Source: Dama dama
Lineage: Eukaryota; Chordata; Mammalia; Artiodactyla; Cervidae
DNA length: 64,000 bases
Direction: 5' to 3'
Assembly (NCBI RefSeq): GCF_033118175.1
Contig: NC_083689.1
Span: 27,634,501-27,698,500, forward strand
In this document: positions 36,723-47,926 of the stretch, in pieces
Layout: each line of letters opens with the position of its first letter
Position numbering within the stretch: the stretch's first letter is position 1
Made by a program: the position numbers and the translations under genes
The notes under the pieces: model-generated
What the model was told of the DNA's origin: nothing
What the model saw: the letters and a program-made list of their open reading frames with translations, nothing else
Database searches by the model: none

Positions 36723-37597
36723 ATTTTTGCTCAAATATACCCTTAAATTTAAAAATTTCCTCAGTTTATCTTTTAAAAGTGCTTTCTCATTAAATATATG
36801 AAAAGGGGAAAAGAGAAATCAGAAGTTAAGCCAAATCAAGAAGAAGATAAGATTTCTTGTATGAGTCACATATTTCAGAAGTATGTATTGAACACTTATA
36901 ACGTATAAGGTACTATAGATTCTTTGAATATATCAGTAAAAGTGAAATTCCTGCCCCATGGCAAGGCTGGGGTTAATAAAATATTCATTGCATTGAACTC
37001 TGAAGTTTACTGCAGCTTATCATTTGTATTGCTCTTCCATGAGTGCCTTTTACCATTTACAAGTTACATAATATGTATGTGTGCTCACAAAAAAAATTTA
37101 AGCCCTGTAAAAATAAGAATTGTATTTTACTTACCTTTTATCACATTTAGAACCTGATTTAAGTGACGGTATATAAATGGACATTCAAATGACTGTTGAT
37201 TCAAATCTGACTATTTCAGTCTGATAAGGATTGTAAACTCTGGTGAATGGATACAGGGCTAAAGCAGGTGATATAAAGGAGAGAACTGGCTGGAGGTGGC
37301 AAAGTTATAAAAGGCTTGCTTCAACTAAACAGGGAGGCTGGCACTGAGCTCCAAATGTTTGTAGCTTTTAGGAATGCTGCCTTCAGAGATGGTAATGGCA
37401 GGATCTGTGAAGGTGCACTTATCTGAGTTGTAATGCTTTGTATTCCAGCTCCCAGATAACTAGATAGAAGACTCTAGAAAAGGTCTTATCTTTATGTGTT
37501 TCACCTACAGTAATTCATCACTGAGATGTTTCATGACTAAGTGCCACCATTTTTTGGAACACCTGTAATGCAATAACAACAATGCCTAGAATGTACC
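36723..37597. other. Intergenic, no gene recognised
   Basis: Nothing recognised. Confidence 0.4.
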
Positions 37598-37908
37598 AGA
37601 GTAAGTCTCCCAGTTGTGTCCAACTTTCTGCAACCCCATGGACTGTACAGTCCATGGAATTCTCTAGGCCAGAATGCTGGAGTGGGTAGCCTTTCCCTTC
37701 TCCATGATATCTTTCCAACCCAGGGATCGAACCCAGGTCCCCCACATTGCAGGCAGATTCTTTACCAGCTGAGCCACAAGGGAAGACCAAGAATACTGGA
37801 GTGGGTAGTCTATCCCTTCTCCAGTGGATATTCTCGACCCAGGAATTGAACCGGGGTCTCCTGCATTGCAGGTGGATTCTTTACCAACTGAGCTATCAGG
37901 GAAGCCCA
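37598..37908 (-). mobile_element. Two Bov-tA SINEs head to tail (second truncated)
   Basis: 37598-37785 ends in CCAGCTGAGCCACAAGGGAAG. 37786-37908 repeats the right-hand part (AATACTGGAGTGGGTAG ... CAACTGAGCTATCAGGGAAG). Either two insertions or an internal duplication. Confidence 0.88.
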
Positions 37909-38659
37909 GAATGTACTAAGTGTCAACTAAAATTGGCAATTTCTAATTTTTCAATAGAAGTTATAAAACCACATACTGATGTGAAATCCTAATGTTCATA
38001 ACTGATAACTTCATCAAAATTCTAACTATAGCTGTGCATTTTAAAAATATTAAAAATAGACATAGGGCCACCAGTTTTCAATCTTTGTGAGACTTCTATT
38101 TTAGTGTCAATGTTATATAATTATTCAATCAGTTAATTAAGTACTGGGGCTACTGCAGTGAATAAAATTCTTTGCTCCTGTGGCTCATTCATTCTGGTGG
38201 CCGTGGTGGCATGCAGGAGTGAGGGAGAAACAGGTAGAATGACCGTCAATAAACAAAAACAAAATATGTTCAAGAGTGATAAGTTCTGTGGAGAAAATTC
38301 ATTTGGGAAAGGGAGAGGGATACCTGGAGTGGGATGGGGAAAGGTAGATTATCTTAGGTAAATGGTTAGAGGATGACTCTGAAAAAGCAAGGAACTGGAG
38401 CAGAAAATTGAAATAAATGAGTGGATGAGCCACGAAGTCATCTGTGAGCTCTTCCAGTGAAATAGAGTAAATGCAGCAGCCCGGCACTGGGAACACAGCT
38501 GGTGTTTTCGAGGAGTACCTAAGAGTACAGTGTGACCAGAGTCTAATGAGAGAAAGGGAGATGGGGTCAGAGAGATTGTGGGAGCCAGAGCGCGTGAAAC
38601 TTTTAGGTCACAGCATGGACTTTAGCTTTTATTCTGAATAAGACAGGTGGCTTAAGCAA

Positions 38660-38998
38660 TTCAGCCTGCTATAACAGAATATCATAGACTGGATGGCTTA
38701 CAAACAACAAAGATTTAGTTTTTAGAGTTCTGGAGGCTGCAGCTTTGAGGTCAGGGTGCCAGCATTGTTCGGTTCTGCTGACAGCTCTCTAAGGTGGCAG
38801 AAGGCCATTATCCTCACATGACAAAGACTGTAAGAGAGATTTCTGGGATCTCTTTTTTAAGATCAATAATCTCATTCACAAGGGCTCCACCCTCATGACC
38901 TAATCACCTTCTGGAGGTCTCATCTCCTAATATCAGCCCTTTGGGGGTTAGGATGCAACATATGCGTTTTGAGGGGACACAGAGTTTCAGTTTACAAC
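38660..38998 (+). repeat. Ancient mammalian interspersed repeat, family not assigned
   Basis: Recognisable text CTGCTATAACAGAATATCATAGACTGGATGGC, AGTTCTGGAGGCTGCAGCT, CACAAGGGCTCCACCCTCATGACCTAATCACC, GGGGACACAGAGTTTCAG. Confidence 0.55.
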
Positions 38999-39084
38999 AA
39001 CAACAAAAAACATTGAAAGATTTTAAGCAGAAGAGTGACATGATTAAGTTATGTTTTTCAAAGGCCTCTCTAACTGTTACATTG

Positions 39085-39302
39085 AGTTTCTCTGGTAGCT
39101 CAGTTAAAAAAGCAAACAAACAAACAAAAAAAACGGCCTGCCAATGCAGGAGACACAGGTTTGATCCCTGGGTCAGGAAGACCCCCTGGAGAAGGAAACG
39201 GCAACCCACTCCAGTATTCTATTCTTGCCTGGGGAATCCCCTGGATAGAGGAGCTACAGTCTATGGGGTCGCAGAAAGAGTGAGACATGACTTGGTGACT
39301 AA
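39085..39302 (+). mobile_element. Bov-tA SINE with internal A-rich insertion
   Basis: TTTCTCTGGTAGCTCAGTTA head, then an (AAAC)n-rich stretch at 39106-39134 replacing part of the tRNA-like B-box region, then the normal CGGCCTGCCAATGCAGGAGA. Confidence 0.88.
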
Positions 39303-39900
39303 ATACCAAGAACAAAACTAGCTGTTAAGATGAGACTGTGTGAGGCAGGAATGCAGAGAGAGCAGTTAAGAGGTTACTGAAATAATCCAAAAGAGCTCAT
39401 GGCAAAACTGAATTGGCTCTGACTGGTGAGACTGAGTAGTTAGTTGTATATATAAATTTGGACTTGTGAGACTAGCTCAGGCAATGGAGTATCTGGAATT
39501 ACCAGTGATGGGAATAAATCATGGTGTTGAGTGAGGTCACCACAGAAATGAGGGTTGATGAGAAGATGTGAAGACAGAGCCCTGGGATGCTCTCTACATG
39601 TAGAGGATGAGAAATTGAAGATCTAACAAAGGCAAATAAAAAGGAGTCATTCAAGCGTCATAAGAGAGTAAATAATCCAGAGGCCAAATTTTGGAAATGT
39701 TTTTAGGAGGATCTGCCAGGCAAATGCTCTCAACAAACTGAGTAGTTGAGGATTGCAACTGACCTTTGGGCTTGGCAACGTCTTGGCAAGGGCAATTTTA
39801 GTAGATTCATGGAAATAAAAGTATGAATAAAATGTGTTCAAGAGAGAATAACAGGAGAGAAAGTTGAAAACATGACTTTGAGAATTCTTTCAAATGTATT

Positions 39901-41500
39901 GTAATTAATTTGAAATTCTTTCCAAATTTATTGTAGAGAAAACTGAGGCAATAGCTGGAGAGAAATATAGGGGGATGACGTTACTTTTTGCTGCTGTTGT
40001 TTCTGACTGGTTTTAAAAGATGTGGGATATTTTAACATTTTTATCTGTTGAGAGGAATCATCTAGTAGTAGGAGAGGCATCGGGGTTTGTAGGAGGTAAG
40101 TTTTTGGTGCATGGTTTGGTAAGTTTTCACACATTTATAGAGCTGTGTAGCTATCACCGGAATTACTATTCCACTTGAAAAGCTCCTTCAGGCTGCCCCT
40201 TTTCAGTCATGCGTTCAAACCACCCAACTCTTGACTACAGCTGATCTTTGCTCCATGGCTACGCTTTTGCCTTTTTTACTCAGTATTTCCCACAGGGTTT
40301 CTGCCACTCCAGGGGAATTCCAGAAACCTCTTACTTACTGTCTGGGTGAAGGTGGTAATGTTAACCACTTCCTTGTGGACAGGTCCTGAGAGGAACTGTG
40401 TTGAAATAAAGGAACTTAATCTGATGATTCACCCGCTGTGGGCACAAGCATATGTGGCAAGATGAAGTGGGAAGGAAGAATCAAATATTCATACTCATTT
40501 CTCTTTCCCTAGGTTATCTCTTGCCATCTCCTGTTGTGATAGGTATCTCAAACTGCATTGACAGATGGGAAGACGTCCACAGAGATCAAGGGGTCCTGGT
40601 CTACATTATATCATTCAAAGATGCTGCTCTTATCACAAAACAGGACAGACTCAAAATGGGTATAAGAGATCAAGCTGATTGTCTTCCTGCCTTGGAATAA
40701 TACTAAAAATTCAAGCTCTATGAGGTTGAGCTGGTGACCATCTTCAGGGGTCATCTGGCCAAAGGAAAGTCATAGATGGAGAAGAAGCACATGCCAAGGA
40801 GGTATGTGGACCTTCAGGAGGGAGCTGATGGCTAGAAACGCCAGTCTACTGTACGGGTGACCGTGGTATCACCTGCAGCAGCCAGCGCCCCATGGCACCA
40901 GTGCTACAGAACAACAAGGGGGAAGGCAGCTCTCCCTCCCGCCACGGGTGTGTGCTCAATTATCTGAACAGGCTTGTCCTTCTTAGACTTCACCCCTTTC
41001 CGTAAGTACATTTAGATTTAAATGATTTTAGATTTAAATAATTTAGGTAATAAAGTGAAGAATTAAAATTTGGACTTGGTTGAATTAGTAATCTTGATAA
41101 ATGATTTTAAACTGAATTTACTCCAATACTATTTTTCTGGAGGCAGGTTGGGCATTACTTTTCTTCTCACTCAAATTGGTGACTGTAGAATTGAAACCTC
41201 TTGTGCATGTCTAGGGTCAGACAGATTGACTGTGAAGCCCAGAAACCAGCTTCTGAGCCAGTTATGCCTGGATTGCCAACCTCCGGCTCACACAGAAATC
41301 TTCCTGATGAGTGAGACCTGGGGTACCTCCTTATCCCTGATGGCTGAGGCTTCCTTCAATTGAAAACCGTGTTACTAAGATTTTGTCTAAAATGCAGTAC
41401 CAATGTCAGCTCAATGCTTTAATCATAAAGTATCTATTGAATCACGATCAGTTTTAAAATATCTTAAGGGTTAAACTGTTAATGAATTTTGTTTCCATGA
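39901..41500. other. Intergenic, no gene recognised
   Basis: 40100-40300 looks like an old repeat I cannot name. Open frames at 40452-40700 and 41070-41363 (plus) have no domain or splice support. Confidence 0.35.
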
Positions 41501-42170
41501 GGAGAGGGTAGAGCCAAGGGAAGGTGCCAGGGCAAAGAGACGACTTACAGTCTACGCCTCCCTCTTTGTAGCAGCGAGAAATGCTACCAAGCCGAGCGGA
41601 GCTTCCTGGGAGCCAGAAGCGAGAGTTCTGCAGCTTCCAGTGCAGCCCAGGAGTCTCATGGGCCCCCGAGGGCCCCGAGCCCTAACTTTGAAAAGCCTTT
41701 CCCCAGGACCCTGCACTCTTCAAGTTCTTTCCCCAAGCTTAAGAAGGAAAGAATCACCCGGGGAGCCTTGTTAAACATGAGGTTTCCGGTTTAGCTGTCC
41801 TGGATTTCTGCATTTTTTTTTTTTTAACAAGCACGAACCTCCGTTTGAGTAAAGACACCACCGAGGACTTGGTTAATGAGTTCCGGCTGCGCAGCTTGAA
41901 CCGCACGCGGTCTGAAGCCTTCGCAGTAAGGGCCCCCAATTACTGTCACTTTGCTGCGCTGATGCACACTCAACAGGCTCGGCAGGCCCCAGGCCTCCAC
42001 TCCAGGGCTGAATCAGCAGTTAAGCACTCCTATTCTTTGGAAATTCTCCACTCACTCCTGTGGATTTCTGTTTCAACACCAAAGAACCAGTGTCCTCAAC
42101 CAGCGCCAGCAGGAGTTTCACATCCTGGTGCTCACCTGCCATCTGGTGGTGAGGAATGAACACCAAGACA
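41501..42170. other. GC-richer, non-repetitive block
   Basis: Higher GC and some CpGs than its AT-rich surroundings, few obvious repeats, and an open frame of 104 codons (41845-42159, plus; starts MSKDTTEDLVNEFRLRSLNR) without a recognised domain. A regulatory element or non-coding exon is possible; nothing proves it. Confidence 0.25.
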
Positions 42171-42939
42171 CAGAGGAAATTTTCTCCTTTCTTCTGCGGT
42201 TTTCTCCACAGTTAACAACTCAGAGTGTTTGGTCAGTGTAAAATGTAAAAGGTGCGTTTTCTTTTCCCCTCTAAAGTATAAATATGGGGGGAAAGTATGA
42301 ACAAATGCTGTTGCCAGACTGTGCCTTGCTGCCTTACCTGGCAAGCGTCTTACCTGAAGAGTGGGTGTTTGAGGGATTCATTTCAGGGCATGGAGGTCCT
42401 GTTCTTCTCAGAGTAGCTCTGATGGCAGCTTCTCTGGTTCCAGGCTCCTGTCCCAACTCTAGAGGACTTGGGGCATCCTGGGGCTGGCATTGAATTTAGG
42501 GATGAGCCAAGGCAAGATTGGATATATCAGGTCCTGTACTCTGGAAAGTTGTGATAGGAAAAAGACATTCTATCAACATTATATACTGATAGAGTCATTA
42601 ATCCATGAGAATACTTAATAGTGGGATCCAGGGTTTACTTTTTATCTTACAAAGCAGCCTTGTGAATCTAAACTGAGAAAATAATGCACCCTTATGGCAT
42701 TCAGGTTTACTGGCCTTCTGGGCACAACTGTGTTTGCAGTTACTTAAATTGTGCATTTTCTAGATTCTCTTGAATCTAGAGACTCTTGAGACTGGAGCTG
42801 GAAAAGAACATGACTGGATGAATGGCTGTGGGTGGAGGAGAGTTCAACTTCTGTTTTTGTCAACATCTGGTGTATACCAAACTCCCATTACAGTCATGAG
42901 AAAAATAAAAACTAGAGTGGAAAGAGCAACCAAACGAGG
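42171..42939. other. Intergenic, nothing recognised
   Basis: No exon or named repeat. Confidence 0.4.
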
Positions 42940-43080
42940 TTTAGAAGATCTGAGCTCTCACTCCATTTTTCTTTCTGACAAGTCTTTTGATGACCTTAAG
43001 TCTCCATTTCTTCTCTGTTAAAATGCAGGCTTTACACTTATCTTACAAGATTATCATTGAGATGAATGAGATTCTGCAAA
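42940..43080 (+). mobile_element. MIR-type SINE relic
   Basis: Plus-orientation MIR core: AGATCTGAGCTCTCACTCC, GACAAGTCTTTTGATGACCTTAAG, TCTCCATTTCTTCTCTGTTAAAATG. Confidence 0.6.
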
Positions 43081-44764
43081 GTAGAAGGGTTTGAAATTAT
43101 GAAATGTAGAATGTATGATTGTTTTATATATGTCCATTGATTTATATCAGTTCCAATGAAGGCCAGGAGGAAAGCTTCAGGTGTGTGGGTAGCATGAGAC
43201 ACTGATGTCCATACCACTTGGAATCTTTCTGAATAACTAAAAAAAAAAGGCTCTAAAAGTTGTGTATCTATGTGTTGATGATGATACAATTTTTAAAAAA
43301 TTTTCTATGTTTAGAGTTCATGAAAGACATTTGTGACTATTACATTTAAAAAATGGCAAAACAATGGCAGTAGGAACAGTAAAATCACTTCTAGCTATAA
43401 AGGATTGATTCTAAAAGCTTTGGCTTTTAAATAATATAGTTTGAGAAAGAGGCTTAGTTAACTGCTCTTTTGTTCATACTCACTGATAAAGGTTTTTAAT
43501 CTAGCCTAGCCATTGTTTTATTATTCAGGTAATTATACAGTGTTTCAACAAACTCAAAGCTAATTCAAATGTGAGAGATTTTTAACACATATTTCTTAAT
43601 TGTGAAAAATGAACAGGTTTAATGAGCAGAAGGATTCTTACTCACCTCTTTTGTCAGGAATTTGAAAACAGTGGTATAGAATAAGTGAAACTGTGAGTCA
43701 TGAATTTCATTTCTTCTGGCTCAGAAAACCTACTTAGGGAGCATTTTATATTAAAACAAAAGCATTTCCTTCTTTATATTTTTAATTTCAAAATCTTTTG
43801 AAGGAGAGTCTTTTGTATTTGGTTTTGATATACCTATGGATGCATATAGGATGAATACACACACACACAGAGTTCTCCTTTTATCCTATCTCTGTATTCT
43901 TAGCATCTTTTCAGTAGGTGTAAGGCATTTAAAAAGCAGAACATTGTGTGAGATACCTTAGGTTTTTTTTTTTTTTTTTTTTTGATATCTTAGATATGAG
44001 GCAGTGAGGAAGCTGAAACACAGGATGGACGATGACATGGAGCCATGAATGAGGACGGGACAGGAAAAGCACACGAGGAAGTCCTCATACTTTTTAAGGA
44101 GAGAGGCCCAGTTTGGTCCTGAATTTTTCCAGCAGCCTGCACAGAGGGAAATTTGATCAGGTACATGAGTCACCGTGTCCATAAAATGAGAGCAGAACAA
44201 CTGCTCTGGCAGAAAGCTGTGTTCAGTCTCTGAAGTTGCTCACTTCAGTGGAATATTCTCACCTCAAGTTGGGCAAGAGCCTGGACTAAGTGATTATTTG
44301 GAAGAAACCAAAAAAGTTATCTTTCCTCTGAAAAAGCACAGTCTGTGTGCCTTTGTCAGTGTGTAAGTAGAAATCCAGAGGGGTTGAGATTTAATAGCCC
44401 TATCTAATGACAGTTTTAAAAATGATTTCTCATAGATGATAAAATTACTTTTTTCAATTACATGAGGGGAGAATGAAAAACTGGTAAGAAACAATAGATA
44501 TAGGAAAAAAAGGAATTAAAAATAAAGACACACTCAATACAGAGAGCTAAAAAAGCAGACATTCAGGCCATACTGTATCTGAAATAAGCAGCAAATTATT
44601 TAATGTTCCTGGCATGTTAAGCAATTGGAAGAGGTTTAGGAAAGGGGTGATCTCCGAAAACACTTCTACCTTTAGCTTTAGTGTAATCATGTACAGTAAG
44701 TAGATCCAGGACTTCATGCTGAGGGTCGCAGCTCTGCCTTCAGATGTCAGGATGACTTAAGATC
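43081..44764. other. Intergenic, no gene recognised
   Basis: Contains a (CA)n run at 43858-43868 and a pure T run of about 21 at 43963-43983. No exon or named repeat. Confidence 0.4.
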
Positions 44765-44779
44765 AGTCTTATTTCTTTT

Positions 44780-45027
44780 TTTTTTCATTTATTTTTATTA
44801 GTTGGAGGCTAATTACTTCACAATATTGTAGTGGTTTTTGCCATACATTGACATGAATCAGCCATGGATTTACATGTGTTCCCCATCCCGATCCCCCCTC
44901 CCACCTCCCTCCCCATCCCATCCCTCTGGGTCATCCCCAAGTACCAGCCCTGAGCACTTGACACATATATATTATCAAGTGTGAAACAGATCGCCAGTCC
45001 AGGTTGGATGCATGAGACAAGTGCATG
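44780..45027 (-). mobile_element. Very short twin-primed L1 3' end
   Basis: 44780 to about 44960 is L1 3' UTR in minus orientation starting with T-rich sequence. About 44965-45027 is 3'-UTR text in plus orientation (GTGAAACAGATCGCCAGTCC ... ATGAGACAAGTGC). Flanked by a 15-bp target duplication with one mismatch: AGTCTTATTTCTTTT (44765-44779) and AGTCGTATTTCTTTT (45028-45042). Confidence 0.88.
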
Positions 45028-45042
45028 AGTCGTATTTCTTTT

Positions 45043-47690
45043 CTTGTAAGACGAGACGGTAGTTGCAAGACGGAAGACAGGAGCTGTCGGCCATCCCATC
45101 ACACTGATTATAACTGCAGAGGCAACGTCAGGCCTGTAAAATGCCCCTTTGGTAAAATGCTTTTTCATGGGCAGGCACAAGAAATGTCACCACCAGGGGG
45201 CAGGAGTGCACTCTGGATAAACGGAGTGGACAGGCATCCTTCTCTGTCTTCCAACCACAAACTCTCCACTAGGTGACAGCAACACGAATATAATTGGAAT
45301 AGTCATTAATGGGTTATATTTAATAAATTAATTCTTCTTTTAAATCTGAGAGCAGCACTTTAAAAAAGTATCTACAGTTGGAATTTTTTTCTCTAGAAAT
45401 TACCATTTGCTTTTAGGCCTCCCATACACTAACCTAATACACAAAACCAAAACAAAATGCCCAAAACTTTTTTGGGGGGCAAGCGGCAGTGCACATTCTA
45501 AAGAACCTGGGAAAGACTATTTGAAACCATTATTATTTAAGAGTTTACAGCTCCCAGTCTTTCTTCTCCCAATTAAAAAATTTAAAATAAGTGATACTTA
45601 CTCCTTTGAAGATAGTTATTGTTTACTGACCACTAATGTGCTAAGGGTTGTTATTTAGATGCTTTTAAAGCATTACTTTATTGAATCTGGATTGGAGCTT
45701 TTTAAGAAAGCCCAGGTTTGAACTTAAGCTTATTTAGGGACATCATCTCTGCATTTTCCATGATCTTATTGTGCTTTTTCTGCTTGAGCCATTTTCAAAA
45801 CCCATACTGAAGGAGAAATTGGAACAACCCTCACAGTATGATTTTTAGTGTACACATGGATGTATTGTCTCTACTTAGGACTTTTCCTCTCATGTAGAGA
45901 CAAACATTAACCTGATGAGGGACAATAATATATTTTGATTCTTCAGTTACATAGAAGGCTGAAAATGAAGACTGGTTTGGGAGTGATAGCTCCCCAAAAG
46001 TAAAAAATCATTCAAGCTGAAAGAGAAATGACTGGAGAGAATGGTAGATGAGAATAGGAGGGCCAGAGAAGAATGAGAAGATGACGTGAAGGGGCCAGGA
46101 GTTCAGGTGGGAAGCTTCACACTTCTGTGCTTACCTCTGCTTCATGCCTTTAGAGAACCTTACCTGTTTGTGGCCCTGGACAGCCCGATGTAACCTGCCA
46201 CAGTACAAATGCTTTCCATGTGAAGCAGATATCTGAACATGTTTGAATCCCTTAGAGGCAAACACTGGACACTCAAGCTTTGAAAGCAGAGTAATAGTAA
46301 GTGGTGGTCTCTAAGCCAGTGGGGGCGGGGCTTGCCCTCAGGAAGCCCCCAGACCTTCAATGCTGCTTGATTCCATTTTAAATGGGACTGGAACCTATCA
46401 CAAAGGAGAGAAGGAATAAGAAGTAAAGGAGAAACATGCTTAAGACAATTTTTACACACAATGATTTTACTGTAGTCATGCAGTACTTTAATGTTCAAGT
46501 ACTTTGTTCAATGTTCATGTATCTTTAAGAGAAATAACAAGAAAATTATATGTCAACCCCAAGGGCGAAATCTGACTAATGGGAAGAAGAAAAATCCCTT
46601 TTTTTTGTTTCTGCCCAAGATAGTCTGGGGGTGGGGAGGAGTCTTGTAAGAGGAAAAAGGAACATGGATGGGGGACTTAGGGAAGGGAAGGGTGTCCTAG
46701 AAGGGAGGAAAGAGCGGTGACCTGCTTCTCCTTCTGTGCCCTGAGCCATTACCCAGGCACCTGCACACAATTAAGGTGACCTCAGGTGCTGTTAACCCAA
46801 ATTAGTTGAAACAACCATAGTTAACTAGCCAACGACTTACCAGGAGCCAGGCGTTACTCTTAAGGCAAGCCCTATCGGGCAGGTGATAGTCTCCTTTCTT
46901 GGAGAGAAGGACTTGCTAGAGGTGCAAGATTTAGCAAAAGGCACACTCAGGATGCAAGTCCTGTTCTTTCAGCAGCATCCTCTCTGGTTTTTTAGGGCCA
47001 GCATACTAAATCCTGGAGCTACATCCTGACTGCTACCAGGGGTCACACTAGCCAATGTGGATCAATCAGTAAGCGCAGCTGGATCTAAATGCGATTAATT
47101 ATGTAACTGTGGCCTGTCCAAGTTTAGGTCTATTAAAATCGCAACATGAGACTAGGGCATTATAAAGGATTGCTGGGAAAATAAAAATGTTGGAATATTC
47201 CCCAGTTCCCCCCCTCCTTTTTTTTAGCTTAAACAAGAATAAAGGAAGATAAAACAGCATGAATTCAACCCAACAGGCCACACAACCAGAAGTTTTTATC
47301 CTATATACCTGGCAGTTGGCCACAAAATGATCTGCTCAACTTCTCCAGTGATGACAGGGGGGTGGTAATAGTGTTTTCAAAATACAGTGAATATAGTGTA
47401 AACGTTAAGACAAAGTTGCTGACGACTGTTGGTGCTGTTTCATTCTCTATTAAAATGTTTAATTTTGGTTGTCTTAATACACACTTAATACTTTTCAGAG
47501 GTTATGATCCCCAGAATTCCTGCTGCCCAAAGGCCTAGGCTCAGGATGGGGATTCTTATAAAGGTTTCACAGAATAAAGTAGAGAAAGTCAGCATTATCT
47601 CGAACGAAGTTTGCATTCTCCAAGACAATTACGTTTAACTAAACCACGAATAATACATTTACACTCCATGAACATGTTTTTCTGCAACTG
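45043..47690. other. Flank downstream of MINAR2, no other gene recognised
   Basis: 46830-46995 looks like a decayed MIR in reverse (GCCAGGCGTTACTCTTAAGG, AGAAGGACTTGCTAGAGGTG). The rest is unassigned; it may include longer MINAR2 3' UTR if a distal polyadenylation site is used. Confidence 0.35.
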
Positions 47691-47696
47691 TTTATT
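47691..47696 (-). promoter_or_regulatory. Polyadenylation signal of MINAR2 (AATAAA, minus strand)
   Basis: The plus-strand TTTATT reads AATAAA on the coding strand, starting 51 nt after the MINAR2 stop codon. It is the first canonical hexamer downstream and would give a very short 3' UTR if used; longer 3' ends cannot be excluded. Confidence 0.55.
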
Positions 47697-47746
47697 TAGA
47701 AAGATTTTAAAGAAATTTGAAGTGACTGTGTCTGGGGGTAGTTTCT

Positions 47747-47926
47747 TTAGATGAAAAAAGTGCTAACAGTCACTATGGAAACCAAGATGCAGGCAACGAG
47801 GAACAGAATCAGACCTATCCGACGATATTTGGAATGCTTCTCTTGTTCTTCTTCCTTCTTCAGTAAGGTATCAAAACCGGGTGTGTACATTTCCCCCAAC
47901 CAAAACCGTAGGTCGTTAGGATTTTC
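47747..47926 (-). CDS. MINAR2: MINAR2 coding exon 3, last (residues 132-190 and stop)
   Basis: Follows a textbook acceptor (TAATTTTCTTTTAG) and encodes ENPNDLRFWLGEMYTPGFD, a charged stretch, then the hydrophobic C-terminal segment GLILFLVACILVSIVTV and a short STFFI end before TAA (47749-47747). The 180 nt equal 59 codons plus the stop. Basic residues KYRR directly before the membrane segment, and almost nothing after it, suggest the N-terminal part faces the cytosol; topology is an inference. Confidence 0.95.
   Translation of the reverse strand, partial: ENPNDLRFWLGEMYTPGFDTLLKKEEEQEKHSKYRRIGLILFLVACILVSIVTVSTFFI

Larger units (their letters stand above)
38190..39900 (-). repeat. Long ancient mammalian repeat, probably L2-type LINE in reverse
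   Basis: The text follows a well-known mammalian repeat in order: TTTTAGGTCACAGCATGGACTTTAGC, GATTTTAAGCAGAAGAGTGACATGATT, GAGGTTACTGAAATAATCCAAAAG, AGCCCTGGGATGCTC, TGTGTTCAAGAGAGAATAACAGG. It is split by another ancient repeat (about 38660-38998) and a Bov-tA (39085-39302). Family assignment is tentative. Confidence 0.45.

Noticed and set aside
43963..43983. Pure T run as the tail of a processed pseudogene on the minus strand
   Set aside because: No gene-like sequence adjoins it, and no convincing second copy of the flanking AGATACCTTAGG was found.
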